A stretch of DNA of 64,000 nucleotides, taken from contig NZ_JADOUS010000004.1 of the NCBI RefSeq assembly GCF_015752045.1, forward strand, positions 1 to 64,000, given 5' to 3'. The stretch comes from Arthrobacter_D sp015752045. Its GTDB lineage: Bacteria > Actinomycetota > Actinomycetes > Actinomycetales > Micrococcaceae. The notes beneath the pieces were generated by a model. The model searched no databases. It worked only from the letters and a program-made list of their open reading frames with translations, and was not told the DNA's origin. The translations under genes were made by a program, and so were the position numbers. Shown here piece by piece: positions 9,075 through 17,795 of this stretch (positions are counted from its first letter, which is position 1; each line of letters opens with the position of its first letter).

Positions 9075-9761
9075 GTGCAGCCCTCGGGGGCCGGCGACGC
9101 CGGTTTCGGTGACGAGCAGAGCCCGCGCCGGCTCCTCGGGACCACCACGGTCTACGAGGGGCGGGTGTGGGACGTCGTCAGCGAGCAGTTCACGCTGACC
9201 GGCGACGGCGAGGCCATCACCCGGGACTTCATCCAGCACCCGGGCGCGGTCGCCGTGCTCGTGCTCGACGACGACGGCAAGGTCCTCCTGCTGCGCCAGT
9301 ATCGGCACCCGGTACGGATGGCGCTGTGGGAGATCCCCGCCGGCCTGCTCGACGAGGAGGGCGAGGACTTCGTCGATGCCGCTGCGCGCGAGCTCGCCGA
9401 GGAAGCCGACCTCACGGCCGGGCGGTGGCACGTGCTCGTCGACCTGTTCCTCTCGCCGGGCTCCTCCTCGGAGGCCCTGCGCGTCTACCTGGCACGCGAC
9501 ATCGGGGACGTCCCCGAGGCGGACCGGCACACGCGTACCCACGAGGAGGCCGAGATCGAGCTGAAGTGGGTGGACCTGGACGCCGCCGTGGATGCGGTCC
9601 TCGAGGGGCGCATCCACAGCCCGTCCGCGGCGGCCGCGATCCTCGCGGCGCGGGTGGCACGCGAGGACGGCTTCGCCGGCCTCCGCCCGGCGTCGACGCC
9701 CTGGCCCGAGCACCCCAGCCAGCACTCCGCCTGGCCGCGCGGTGCGGTGCTCGGGGACTGA
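9075..9761 (+). CDS. Nudix hydrolase, ADP-ribose pyrophosphatase type
   Basis: 228 residues, GTG start with GAAGG 7 bases upstream, one base after the pyrG stop. The core VLLLRQYRHPVRMALWEIPAGLLDEEGED is typical of ADP-ribose/NDP-sugar pyrophosphatases (RQYR and E-PAG). The Nudix helix reads AARELAEEADL, so the usual glycine after EE is replaced by AD, which is tolerated in this subfamily. It would clear ADP-ribose or related metabolites, giving AMP and ribose-5-phosphate. The pyrG-Nudix-xerD order is the same as Rv1699-Rv1701 in mycobacteria, supporting orthology to Rv1700. Confidence 0.93.
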   Translation: MQPSGAGDAGFGDEQSPRRLLGTTTVYEGRVWDVVSEQFTLTGDGEAITRDFIQHPGAVAVLVLDDDGKVLLLRQYRHPVRMALWEIPAGLLDEEGEDFVDAAARELAEEADLTAGRWHVLVDLFLSPGSSSEALRVYLARDIGDVPEADRHTRTHEEAEIELKWVDLDAAVDAVLEGRIHSPSAAAAILAARVAREDGFAGLRPASTPWPEHPSQHSAWPRGAVLGD

Positions 9762-9766
9762 CGGCC

Positions 9767-10726
9767 ATGCCGGGAACGGCACCCGCGGACGACGGGCCGC
9801 TGACGGTGCTCGTCCGCAACTACCTGCAGCACATGTCCGTGGAACGCGGTCTGTCGGCCAACACGCTCGCGGCCTACCGGCGCGACCTGCGGCGGTACGA
9901 GGCGTTCCTCGGCTCCCGGGACGTGGAGGACGCCGCCCGCGTCACGCGCCATGACGTCTCCGCCTTCGCGCAGGCCGTCGTCTCGGGGGAGGACGGCCTG
10001 TCACCCCTGAGCCCGCGGTCCGCCGCACGGACCATCGTCGCGGTCCGGGGTCTGCACCGGTTCTGGGCCCTGGAGGGCATCACCGAGGGGGACCCGGCCC
10101 GCGACGTGCACCCGCCCATGGCGGGACGTCGCCTGCCGAAGGCCATCCCGGTCCCGGAGGTCGTGCGGATCCTCGAGGCCGTCGACACCGGCTCGCCGTC
10201 GGGCCAGCGGGACCGCGCCCTGCTCGAATTCCTGTACTCGACCGGGGCCAGGATCAGCGAGGCGGTCGGCCTGGACGTCGACGACGTCTCCGTGCACGAC
10301 GCCGCGGACGGGCCCGCCGTCGTCCGGCTCACCGGCAAGGGATCGAAGGAGCGCCTCGTGCCCGTCGGCTCCTACGCGGCCCGCGCCGTCGACGCGTACC
10401 TCGTGCAGGGCCGCCCGGGGCTGGCTGCGAAGGGCACGGGCAGCCCCGCCCTCTTCCTCAACATGAGGGGAGGGCGCCTCAGCCGCCAGAGCGCGTGGAC
10501 CATCCTGAAGACCGCGGCCGAACGCGCCGGGGTCACCCGCGAGGTCTCGCCCCACACCCTCCGGCACTCCTTCGCGACGCACCTGCTCGAGGGCGGGGCG
10601 GACGTGCGCGTGGTGCAGGAACTCCTCGGCCACGCGTCGGTCACCACCACGCAGGTCTACACGCTCGTCACTGCCGACACGCTGCGGGAAGTGTACGCGG
10701 CGGCTCATCCGCGGGCCCTTGCCTGA
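9767..10726 (+). CDS. xerD: XerD-type tyrosine recombinase
   Basis: 319 residues. N-terminal SAM-like DNA-binding domain (residues about 15-105: NYLQHMSVERGLSANTLAAYRRDLRRY) and a catalytic domain with all key residues: R in STGARISEAVGL (near 162), K in TGKGSKERLVPVG, HxxR in HTLRHSFATHLLEGGADVRVVQ, H in LLGHASVTTTQVYT, and the nucleophile Y in that motif. The protein resolves chromosome dimers at dif with XerC. Placement after pyrG-Nudix matches chromosomal xerD rather than a phage integrase, and no phage genes are nearby. The ATG at 9767 is 5 bases after the Nudix stop. Confidence 0.95.
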   Translation: MPGTAPADDGPLTVLVRNYLQHMSVERGLSANTLAAYRRDLRRYEAFLGSRDVEDAARVTRHDVSAFAQAVVSGEDGLSPLSPRSAARTIVAVRGLHRFWALEGITEGDPARDVHPPMAGRRLPKAIPVPEVVRILEAVDTGSPSGQRDRALLEFLYSTGARISEAVGLDVDDVSVHDAADGPAVVRLTGKGSKERLVPVGSYAARAVDAYLVQGRPGLAAKGTGSPALFLNMRGGRLSRQSAWTILKTAAERAGVTREVSPHTLRHSFATHLLEGGADVRVVQELLGHASVTTTQVYTLVTADTLREVYAAAHPRALA

Positions 10727-11285
10727 CACCGGGGCGCCGGGCCCGGGAGCCGATCCTGCGCCGTCGGGCGAGTGGGTGACCATCGACGGCGTCGGCTACC
10801 GGCGGGTGGTCCTGTGCTTCCTCTTCCGGGACGCTGGCAGGGACGCTGGCAGGGACGGTGGCAGGCAGGTCCTGCTCGGCCTCAAGCGCACCGGGTTCGG
10901 TACCGGCCGGGTCGTGGCCCTCGGCGGGAAGATCGACGGGCAGGAGACCGCGCGCGAGGCGGCGGTGCGTGAGGTCGCGGAGGAGAGCGGCATCGACCTC
11001 GTGCCGGCCGAGGTCCGGGCGGCCGGGTCGATCACCTGGCAGTTCCCCGCACAGCCCGCCTGGAACATGGCGGCGTCCCTGTTCGCGGCCGACGCAGGGG
11101 ATGCCACGGCTGTGCCCTGCGAGGAGATCGAACCCCGCTGGTACGGCGTCGGTGCCATCCCCTGGCAGGACATGTGGCAGGACGCGCCGCACTGGATCCC
11201 GACGCTGCTCGCCGGGCGGCCGGTGCAGGCCCGGATCGTGATGGCCACCGACAACGAGGGCGTCGCCGTCGCCGTCGTCGACTGA
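10719..11285 (+). CDS. Nudix hydrolase, MutT/8-oxo-dGTPase-like
   Basis: 188 residues from a TTG that overlaps xerD by 8 bases; a GTG near 10774 is a possible shorter start. The Nudix box is complete and canonical: GGKIDGQETAREAAVREVAEESGI (GX5EX7REVXEESG). Downstream ITWQFPAQPAWNMAASLF and EEIEPRWYGVGAIPWQDMW resemble the eukaryotic-like MTH1 branch, which hydrolyses oxidised purine dNTPs; this is a subfamily guess. A small loop, RDAGRDAGRDGGR, is made by a 12-bp triplication before VLLGLKRTGFG. The gene is the last of the operon and ends inside a terminator hairpin. Confidence 0.88.
   Translation: MPDTGAPGPGADPAPSGEWVTIDGVGYRRVVLCFLFRDAGRDAGRDGGRQVLLGLKRTGFGTGRVVALGGKIDGQETAREAAVREVAEESGIDLVPAEVRAAGSITWQFPAQPAWNMAASLFAADAGDATAVPCEEIEPRWYGVGAIPWQDMWQDAPHWIPTLLAGRPVQARIVMATDNEGVAVAVVD
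10830..10865 (+). repeat. 12-bp in-frame triplication inside the second Nudix gene
   Basis: The unit GACGCTGGCAGG occurs twice and a third copy differs at one base (GACGGTGGCAGG), adding RDAG-type residues to a surface loop just ahead of the beta strand leading to the Nudix box. Being a multiple of three it keeps the frame. Confidence 0.85.
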
Positions 11286-11299
11286 GGACGACGGCGACG
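11267..11299. terminator. Perfect 13-bp hairpin between convergent Nudix and prpC genes
   Basis: CGTCGCCGTCGTC (11267-11279) pairs perfectly with GACGACGGCGACG (11287-11299) across a 7-base loop that contains the Nudix stop codon. There is no T-tract, but its place between two converging genes suggests a bidirectional terminator. prpC ends at 11306, just beyond it. Confidence 0.65.
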
Positions 11300-11305
11300 C
11301 CGGGA

Positions 11306-12448
11306 TCAGCCCTCGACGTGCCGCTCGTCCGGCCCGTCGTAGAGGCTCAGGGGCCGGATGAGCGAGTTGGAGGCCGTCTGCTCCATGATGTGCGCCGTCC
11401 AGCCGGTGATGCGCGCGGCGATGAACAGCGGCGTGAACATCTCGGTGTCGAACCCCATCAGGTGGTAGGTGGGTCCGGCCGGGTAGTCCAGGTTCGGCTT
11501 GATGCCCTTGGCCTCGTCCATGGCCGTCTCGAGGCCCGAGTACAGCCCCAGGATCTCGCTGCGTCCGTAGTAGCCGATCATGGCGTCGAGCGCCGCCTTC
11601 ATGGTCGGGACCCGCGAATCGCCGTTCTTGTACACGCGGTGGCCGAACCCCATGACCTTCTTCTTCGAGGCCAGCGCCTCCTCCATCCACGCCTTCGCGC
11701 GGGCGGCGGCCTCCTCGGAGGACTCGTCCTTCCGGATGCCGATCTCCTCGAAGGTGTGCATGACGGCCTCGTTCGCCCCGCCGTGCAGTGCGCCCTTGAG
11801 GGCGCCGATCGCGCCGGTCACGGCCGAGTGCAGGTCGGACAGGGTGGAGGTGATGACCCTGGCGGTGAAGGTGGACGCGTTGAAGGAGTGCTCCGCATAC
11901 AGGACCATCGAGACGTCGAACGCGTGCACCACCTCGGCGGGGGCCTCCTCGCCGAAGGTCATCCACAGGAAGTTCGCCGAGTAGCCGAGGTCGTCGCGGG
12001 GCTCCATGCGGGCCTGCCCGCGGCGGCGGCGCTGGTCGTAGGCGACGACGGCGGGGAACACCGCGAAGAGCGTGGCGGCCTTCTCCATGTTCGCCTCGAC
12101 CGAGTTGTCGTTCGCCAGCGGGTGGCAGGCACCCAGCACGGAGACCGCGGTCCGCGCCACGTCCATGGGGTGGGCCGTCAGCGGCAGCAGGTCGATCGCC
12201 GCGACCACCTGCTCCGGGAGCGCCCGGTGTGCGCGCTCGAAGGCGTCGAACTGCGCCCGCTCGTCGGCATCGGGCAGCTCGCCGTTCCACAGCAGGTAGG
12301 CGACGTCCTCGACGTCACGGTGCCCGGCGAGTTCCTGCACGGGGTATCCCCGGTACAGGAGGGAGTTGGTGTCCGGATTGACCTTCGAGACCGCGGTGTA
12401 GTCCACCACGACTCCCGCAAGCCCCTTGTGGATCTGTGGTTCTGTCAC
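11306..12448 (-). CDS. prpC: 2-methylcitrate synthase / citrate synthase
   Basis: 380 residues; condenses propionyl-CoA with oxaloacetate to 2-methylcitrate (and usually acetyl-CoA to citrate). The short citrate synthase architecture is clear: HKGLAGVVVDYTAVSKVN at the N terminus, catalytic His in HGGANEAVM and in FGHRVYKNGDSR, and the late segment LDYPAGPTYHLMGFDTEMFTPLF that carries the catalytic Asp. The GTG at 12448 overlaps the prpB stop (GTGA) and has an AGGAGG ribosome site upstream. It is the last gene of gntR-prpD-prpB-prpC, which is why methylcitrate synthase is preferred over the TCA isozyme. Confidence 0.95.
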   Translation of the reverse strand: MTEPQIHKGLAGVVVDYTAVSKVNPDTNSLLYRGYPVQELAGHRDVEDVAYLLWNGELPDADERAQFDAFERAHRALPEQVVAAIDLLPLTAHPMDVARTAVSVLGACHPLANDNSVEANMEKAATLFAVFPAVVAYDQRRRRGQARMEPRDDLGYSANFLWMTFGEEAPAEVVHAFDVSMVLYAEHSFNASTFTARVITSTLSDLHSAVTGAIGALKGALHGGANEAVMHTFEEIGIRKDESSEEAAARAKAWMEEALASKKKVMGFGHRVYKNGDSRVPTMKAALDAMIGYYGRSEILGLYSGLETAMDEAKGIKPNLDYPAGPTYHLMGFDTEMFTPLFIAARITGWTAHIMEQTASNSLIRPLSLYDGPDERHVEG

Positions 12449-13401
12449 GCCTGGTCCTCCTGTGCAGTCGGTCGTGTGGATCCGGGGCCGCCCGGCGGGC
12501 GGCCGTCGGGAATCTCGAAGTTGAAGACGGAGGAGTCGAAGCGGTTGTACCCCTCGTAGTCCACCAGTTCATAGAGCCGGCTCCGTGTCTGCATGTCTGC
12601 CACGGCCGGCTCCTGCGTGCCCTGCGTCCTGATCGAGTCCAGCGTACGCTCGGCGGCGCCCATCGCACTGCGCAGCAGCGTGACGGGGTAGATCACCATG
12701 GTGACGCCGACCTCCTGCAGCTGCTCCACGGTGAAGAGCCCGCTCTTGCCGAACTCCGTCATGTTGGCCAGGATCGGCACATCCACGGCGTCGCGGATGG
12801 CGCGGAACTCCTCGAGGCTCCGCATCGCCTCGGGGAAGATGGCGTCGGCACCGGCCTCGACGAGGGCCCGCGACCGCTCGCAGGCGGCCTCCAGCGTGTC
12901 CGTGCCGCGGATGTCGGTGCGCGCCATGATGAGGAAGTTCGGGTCCCGGCGGGCATCGGCGGCCGCACGGATCCGCTTCACGGCCGTGTCGAGGTCGACG
13001 ACGTTCTTCCCGTCGAGGTGCCCGCAGCGCTTCGGGTTGAACTGGTCCTCGATGTGGCAGCCCGCGAGTCCTACGTTCTCGAGCTCCTGCACGCTGCGGG
13101 CCACGTTCATCGGCTCGCCGAAGCCCGTGTCCGCGTCGACGATGCACGGCAGGTCGGTCATGCGCGCGATCTGCCCGGCGCGCTGCGCGACCTCCGTCAG
13201 CGTCGTGAGGCCGATGTCCGGCAGGCCGAGATCGGCCGCGATGACCGCCCCGGAGATGTAGACGCCGTCGAATCCCTTGTCGGCGATCAGGCGGGCGGAG
13301 AGCGGGTTGAAGGCGCCCGGGAACTGCTGGATGCGCCCGGAGGCGAGCCCGTCCCTGAGATCCCGGCGCTTCTGTTCGGGGGTGACGCTCGAGTACAGCA
13401 C
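12445..13401 (-). CDS. prpB: 2-methylisocitrate lyase
   Basis: 318 residues; splits 2-methylisocitrate into pyruvate and succinate. The ICL/PEPM barrel shows the nucleophile loop as FNPKRCGHLDGK (the KxCGH signature), Mg-binding residues in VDADTGFGEP and HIEDQ, and the MARTDIRGTD strand. Length fits PrpB rather than isocitrate lyase AceA, which is longer. GTG start with AGGAGG eight bases upstream; 9 bases separate it from prpD. The C-terminal tail DGRPPGGPGSTRPTAQEDQA is a disordered extension. Confidence 0.95.
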   Translation of the reverse strand: MLYSSVTPEQKRRDLRDGLASGRIQQFPGAFNPLSARLIADKGFDGVYISGAVIAADLGLPDIGLTTLTEVAQRAGQIARMTDLPCIVDADTGFGEPMNVARSVQELENVGLAGCHIEDQFNPKRCGHLDGKNVVDLDTAVKRIRAAADARRDPNFLIMARTDIRGTDTLEAACERSRALVEAGADAIFPEAMRSLEEFRAIRDAVDVPILANMTEFGKSGLFTVEQLQEVGVTMVIYPVTLLRSAMGAAERTLDSIRTQGTQEPAVADMQTRSRLYELVDYEGYNRFDSSVFNFEIPDGRPPGGPGSTRPTAQEDQA

Positions 13402-13410
13402 GGCCGCCTC

Positions 13411-14931
13411 CTAGAGGAGTCCCTGCGGCGCGGAGGCCGCATCGATGACGCCGGGGCGCGCGAGGATGTTGAGCTGCCCCAGCGAGCCGGCCGGCAGGTC
13501 CGGCACCTGCTCGACGGCGGCGAGGAAGCGGTCCAGCTCGGCGTCGTCGACGACGCCCGCCGCGAGCATCCGCAGCTTGGCGACGTAGTCCGCACGGGCG
13601 AACGGCCGGGCACCGAGGGGGTGCGCGTCCGCCACCGCGATCTCGTCGGTGATGACGGTGCCATCGGTGAGCGTGATCTCGACCCGCCCGCCGAAGGCCT
13701 TCTCCGCGATGTCCAGGGAGTGGTAGCGGCGGGTCCACTCGGGGTCCTCGAGCGTGGTCACCTTGTGCCAGAGCGCGACCGTGTCGGGCCGTGCGGCCCG
13801 CTCGGGGGCGTAGGAGTCCTCGTGGTGCCAGCGGCCGTCCTGCAGCGCGACGGTGAAGATGTACGGGATCGAGTGGTCGAGCGTCTCCCGGGAGGCGGTG
13901 GGATCGTACTTCTGCGGATCGTTGGCGCCGGAGCCGATCACGAAGTGGGTGTGGTGGGACGTGTGGATGACGACGGAGGCGACGTTCGCAGGGTCCGTGG
14001 CCTCGGGGTGCGAGCCGTGGAGGCGCCGGGCGAGGTCGATCCAGGCCTGCGCCTGGTACTCGGCGGAGTGCTCCTTGGTGTACGTGTCCAGGATGGCGCG
14101 CTTCGCTTCGCCGTGCGCGGGCAGGGGCACCTCGTAGGCGGCTTCGGGCCCGTCGAGGAGCCAGGCGATCACGCCGTCCTCGCCCTCGTAGATGGGCGTG
14201 GGGGAGGTCTGCCCGCGCATGGCGCGGTCGATCGCCTCGACGGCCATCTTCCCGGCGAAGGCAGGGGCGTGGGCCTTCCACGTGGAGATCTCGCCCTTGC
14301 GGGACTGGCGGGTCGCCGTCGTGGTGTGCAGGGCCTGTCCGACGGCGTGGAAGATGACGGCGGCGTCCAGGCCGAGCAGCGTGCCGATACCGGCTGCGGC
14401 GGACGGGCCGAGGTGGGCGACGTGGTCGATCTTGTGCTTGTGCAGGCAGATGGCCTTCACGAGGTCCACCTGGATCTCGTAGCCGGTGGCGATCGCCCGG
14501 ACGAGGTCCCGGCCCGAGGCGCCGGTGTGCTGCGCAGCGGCGAGGATGGGCGGGATGTTGTCGCCCGGATGGGAGTAGTCCGCGGCGAGGAACGTGTCGT
14601 GGTAGTCGAGCTCGCGGACGGCGACGCCGTTGGCCCACGCGGCCCATTCGGCAGAGACGGGGGAGTCGACGCCGAAGACGGCGGCGCCCGAGCCATGGAC
14701 GGACACCGGGTGGCTCAGGGCCTGGGCGCGGGCCGCGACGACGGGGGCGCGGTTCAGGGACGCGATCGCGACGGAGGCGTTGTCGATGATCCGGTTGATG
14801 ACCATGTCCGTGACATCGGCCGTGACCTCGACGGGATCCGTGGCGACCTCGGCGATCTTCCAGGCGAGCTGGCCCTCCCGGGGGAGGTTCTCCTCACTGC
14901 GGTGGACGCGGACGGGGTGGAGTTCGACCAT
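13411..14931 (-). CDS. prpD: 2-methylcitrate dehydratase
   Basis: 506 residues; dehydrates 2-methylcitrate to 2-methyl-cis-aconitate. The MmgE/PrpD fold is recognised from MVINRIIDNASVAIASLNR, GVAVRELDYHDTFLAADYSHPGDN, and the C-terminal TSHHTHFVIGSGANDPQKYDP segment and SYHSLD-like motif. The ATG at 14931 follows an AGAGGA ribosome site and starts just before the conserved HPVRVHRSEENLPRE. Stop and prpB ribosome site are adjacent, so the genes are co-transcribed. PrpD needs no iron-sulfur cluster, unlike AcnD, and no acnD/prpF pair is present. Confidence 0.95.
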   Translation of the reverse strand: MVELHPVRVHRSEENLPREGQLAWKIAEVATDPVEVTADVTDMVINRIIDNASVAIASLNRAPVVAARAQALSHPVSVHGSGAAVFGVDSPVSAEWAAWANGVAVRELDYHDTFLAADYSHPGDNIPPILAAAQHTGASGRDLVRAIATGYEIQVDLVKAICLHKHKIDHVAHLGPSAAAGIGTLLGLDAAVIFHAVGQALHTTTATRQSRKGEISTWKAHAPAFAGKMAVEAIDRAMRGQTSPTPIYEGEDGVIAWLLDGPEAAYEVPLPAHGEAKRAILDTYTKEHSAEYQAQAWIDLARRLHGSHPEATDPANVASVVIHTSHHTHFVIGSGANDPQKYDPTASRETLDHSIPYIFTVALQDGRWHHEDSYAPERAARPDTVALWHKVTTLEDPEWTRRYHSLDIAEKAFGGRVEITLTDGTVITDEIAVADAHPLGARPFARADYVAKLRMLAAGVVDDAELDRFLAAVEQVPDLPAGSLGQLNILARPGVIDAASAPQGLL

Positions 14932-14987
14932 GGTGTTCCTCTCGGTGCTGCAGGGCTGGTTCAGGGATGGTGCGGGGTCGGGCCGGC

Positions 14988-15632
14988 TCAGGGCGTGCTC
15001 GGGTCCGGGGCGAGCAGGTGGTGGAGGCTGGTGTGGAGGTGCACGCGCATCGAGGCCTCGGCGAGCTCGGCGTTGCCGGTGCTCAGGGCGAGGGCGACCT
15101 GCTCGTGCTCGCGGGCCGAGGCCAGGAGGCGGGACGGATGGTCCCGGGCCAGCCGCCGGACCCTGGCGAGATGGGTGCGGATCGGTTTCTGGGCCTGCAG
15201 CAGATAGGGGTTCGCGGCGGCGTCGTCGATCTGCTGGTCCAGCCGCGCGACGAGGGCGTAGTACGCTTCCTGGCCGCCGTCGTCGTCCCCGATGAGCTGA
15301 CCGGCGCGGGCGAACTCCTCGGCGAGCGCCGCGAAGACGGCGCGGTCGCCGCGCACGGCGGCGAGCCGGACGGCGGCGCATTCCAGGGGCAGGCGGACGT
15401 CGAAGAGATCGGCGACGGCCGCCAGCGAGATCGCGGAGACCACGACGCCGCGCCCGGCGTGCGGGCTCGCGAGGCCTTCGGCGACGAGCCGGGAGAGCGC
15501 TTCACGCAGGGGGGTCCTCGAGACTCCGAGCCGCGCCGACTGCTCCACCTCGGCGAGCAGGTCTCCCGGGGCCAGCCGCCATTCGACGATGTCCGCGCGC
15601 AGGAGGGCATAGGCACGATCACTGGCCCGCAT
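14988..15632 (-). CDS. GntR-family (FadR/FCD) regulator of the prp operon
   Basis: 214 residues. Residues about 5-65 are the winged helix (RAYALLRADIVEWRLAPGDLL, LGVSRTPLREALSRLVAEGLASPHAGRGVVV). The rest is an all-helical FCD ligand domain with the metal/effector residues expected around RLPLECAAVRLA, ARLDQQIDDAA and SAREHEQVALAL. It is the first gene of the prpDBC transcript, 56 bases upstream of prpD, and divergent from prpE, so control of both arms is likely. The effector may be a methylcitrate-cycle intermediate, which is inference. ATG at 15632 has a GGAGGCGAGG ribosome site. Confidence 0.9.
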   Translation of the reverse strand: MRASDRAYALLRADIVEWRLAPGDLLAEVEQSARLGVSRTPLREALSRLVAEGLASPHAGRGVVVSAISLAAVADLFDVRLPLECAAVRLAAVRGDRAVFAALAEEFARAGQLIGDDDGGQEAYYALVARLDQQIDDAAANPYLLQAQKPIRTHLARVRRLARDHPSRLLASAREHEQVALALSTGNAELAEASMRVHLHTSLHHLLAPDPSTP

Positions 15633-15698
15633 CCTCGCCTCCTCCGGCTCGTCCTGGTGGTACCGATCAGCCCGCTGTCACGGCGCAGCACCGGCTCC

Positions 15699-15772
15699 AA
15701 TGTATGCAAAGAAGCGCGCAAGTACAAGAATCTACGGATCTGGACCGGAGATGATGACCCCTATGTATACAG
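15699..15772. promoter_or_regulatory. Two candidate GntR operators in the prp divergent region
   Basis: Two related boxes lie in the 192-bp space between the regulator and prpE: AATGTATGCAAA around 15699-15710 and CTATGTATACAGA around 15761-15773. The second contains the perfect 8-bp palindrome TGTATACA (15764-15771); the first has the same ATGTAT half with one arm changed. They are AT-rich islands in GC-rich surroundings and sit where both promoters must be. The assignment to the neighbouring GntR protein is inference. Confidence 0.5.
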
Positions 15773-15824
15773 AACGGGATGGTGGATACTGGTCCTCACC
15801 ATCCACGCGCGACGAGGGGCGACC

Positions 15825-17768
15825 ATGGCTGCTGAACACGATGCAGGACCCGGGGCTCTTCCCGGACAGGACTACCGACGACTGCACGCGCAGAGCCTCG
15901 CGGACCCGGAGCGGTTCTGGCTCGAGGCCGCAGGCGCGATCGACTGGGTGAACCCACCCACGGTCGCCGTGGACAGCTCCGCGGCCCCGCTGCACCGCTG
16001 GTTCCCCGGGGCCTCCCTCAACACGAGCTACAACGCGCTCGACCGCCACGTCGAGGCCGGCCGGGGTGACCAGGCGGCCCTCGTCCACGACTCCGCGATG
16101 CTCGGGACGGTCCGCACCATCACGTACGCCGAGCTCCGCGACGAGGTCGCCGTCTTCGCGGGCGTCCTCACAGGCCTCGGTGTCGGCAAGGGCGATCGGG
16201 TGCTCGTCTACCTGCCGATGATCCCCGAGGCCGCCGTCGCCATGCTCGCCTGCGCCCGGATCGGCGCCGTCCACTCCGTGGTCTTCGGGGGCTTCGCCGC
16301 CGTCGAACTGGCCGCCCGCATCAGGGACGCGCGGCCATCGGCGATCGTGACGGCGGACGGCGGCATCGAACCCGCCCGGCGCGTCGAGTACCTCCCCGCG
16401 GTCCAGGAAGCGCTCGCGCTCGCCGACAGCGCGGGGACCCCCGTCGTCGTCAAGGCGCGCGACGGTTTCGGCCACGGGGTCGCCGGGTACCAGGAGCCCG
16501 GGACGCGGTGGCTGGACTGGGACGAAGCCGTCTCCGCCGCGGAGGCCGTCCCGCCGGTGGAGGTCGCCGCGACCGACCCGCTCTACATCCTCTACACCTC
16601 CGGCACCACCGGATCCCCGAAGGGCGTGGTGCGCGACAACGGCGGGCACGCCGTCGCACTGGCCTGGTCCATGCGGGCGATCTTCGGCGTGGGCCCGGGT
16701 GACACGATGCTGACGGCGTCCGACGTCGGCTGGGTGGTGGGCCACTCGTACATCGTCTACGGCCCGCTCCTGGCCGGGGCGACGACGGTCCTGTACGAGG
16801 GGAAGCCCGTGGGCACCCCCGACGCCGGGGCCTTCGGCCGGCTCATCGAACAGCACCGCGTCAGGGCGCTGTTCACCGCGCCCACCGCGCTGCGGTCCAT
16901 CCGCCGCGCGGACCCCGACGGCGCGGCCGTCCGCTCCCACGACCTCTCCTCGCTGGAGACGCTCTTCTCGGCCGGGGAGCGCCTCGACACGGGGACCTCG
17001 GAGTGGATCGGGGACGTCCTCGGCGTGCCCGTCGTCGACAACTGGTGGCAGACGGAGACCGGGTGGCCCATCTGCGCGAACCCGCGCGGGCTGGGCGGCG
17101 TGCCGCTGAAGGCCGGCTCGCCGTCCCTGCCCTCTCCGGGGTTCGACGTCGTGATCCTCGACCCCGGCGGGTCACCCGCTCCGGCCGGGAGCGAGGGGAG
17201 CATCGCCCTCCGCCTCCCGCTCCCGCCCGGCACCCTCACGACCCTGTGGGGCAGCGACGACCGCTACCGGGACGCGTACCTCAGCGACTTCGAGGGCTTC
17301 TACACGAGCGGTGACTCCGGGTACCTGGACGAGGACGGCTACCTGTTCGTCATGGGCCGCACCGACGACGTCATCAACGTGGCAGGCCACCGGCTCTCGA
17401 CCGGCGCGATCGAGCAGGTGATCGCCCAGCACCCCGCCGTGGCCGAATGCGCCGTACTCGGGCTGCACGACCCGGTCAAGGGACAGCGCGCGAGCGGCTA
17501 CGTGGTCCTCAAGGCAGGGGTCTCCATCGACCCGGCGACGCTCGAGGCCGAGCTCGTGGCCATGGTGCGCCGCACGATCGGCCCCGTGGCCGACTTCCGG
17601 TCCGCCGTCGTCGTCGAGGCGCTGCCCAAGACGCGGTCCGGCAAGATCCTGCGCAAGACGATGCGGCAGATGGCGGCCGGCGCCGCGTACGCCATCCCGT
17701 CCACCATCGAGGACCCCTCGGTGCTCGAGGCGCTGGAGCCCCTGCTGCGCCCGACGCCGGCCGGGTGA
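15825..17768 (+). CDS. prpE: Propionyl-CoA synthetase (acyl-CoA synthetase, PrpE/ACSS3 type)
   Basis: 647 residues; activates propionate (and possibly acetate) to the CoA thioester through an acyl-adenylate. N-terminal ACAS domain includes the GAIDWVNPP-type DFW-like segment and YNALDRHVEAGRGDQAAL. ATP loop is YTSGTTGSPKGVVRDNGGH, where the VRDNGGH form is typical of PrpE. Later motifs are VDNWWQTETGWPI, TSGDSGYLDEDGYLFVMGRTDD and the C-terminal acyl-adenylation lysine in KTRSGKILRKTMRQ. Start at 15825 follows GAGGGG. It is divergent from gntR-prpDBC and feeds that pathway with its substrate. Confidence 0.93.
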   Translation: MAAEHDAGPGALPGQDYRRLHAQSLADPERFWLEAAGAIDWVNPPTVAVDSSAAPLHRWFPGASLNTSYNALDRHVEAGRGDQAALVHDSAMLGTVRTITYAELRDEVAVFAGVLTGLGVGKGDRVLVYLPMIPEAAVAMLACARIGAVHSVVFGGFAAVELAARIRDARPSAIVTADGGIEPARRVEYLPAVQEALALADSAGTPVVVKARDGFGHGVAGYQEPGTRWLDWDEAVSAAEAVPPVEVAATDPLYILYTSGTTGSPKGVVRDNGGHAVALAWSMRAIFGVGPGDTMLTASDVGWVVGHSYIVYGPLLAGATTVLYEGKPVGTPDAGAFGRLIEQHRVRALFTAPTALRSIRRADPDGAAVRSHDLSSLETLFSAGERLDTGTSEWIGDVLGVPVVDNWWQTETGWPICANPRGLGGVPLKAGSPSLPSPGFDVVILDPGGSPAPAGSEGSIALRLPLPPGTLTTLWGSDDRYRDAYLSDFEGFYTSGDSGYLDEDGYLFVMGRTDDVINVAGHRLSTGAIEQVIAQHPAVAECAVLGLHDPVKGQRASGYVVLKAGVSIDPATLEAELVAMVRRTIGPVADFRSAVVVEALPKTRSGKILRKTMRQMAAGAAYAIPSTIEDPSVLEALEPLLRPTPAG

Positions 17769-17795
17769 CCCGACGGGCACGGCCTGGCGCGGGCG

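Noticed and set aside
9767..10726. Phage integrase or integrative element
   Set aside because: The recombinase is chromosomal XerD by motif and by pyrG-Nudix neighbourhood; no phage genes are nearby.
12436..15207. 923-codon plus-strand frame across prpB, prpD and gntR
   Set aside because: Antisense to three genes with complete motifs and ribosome sites.
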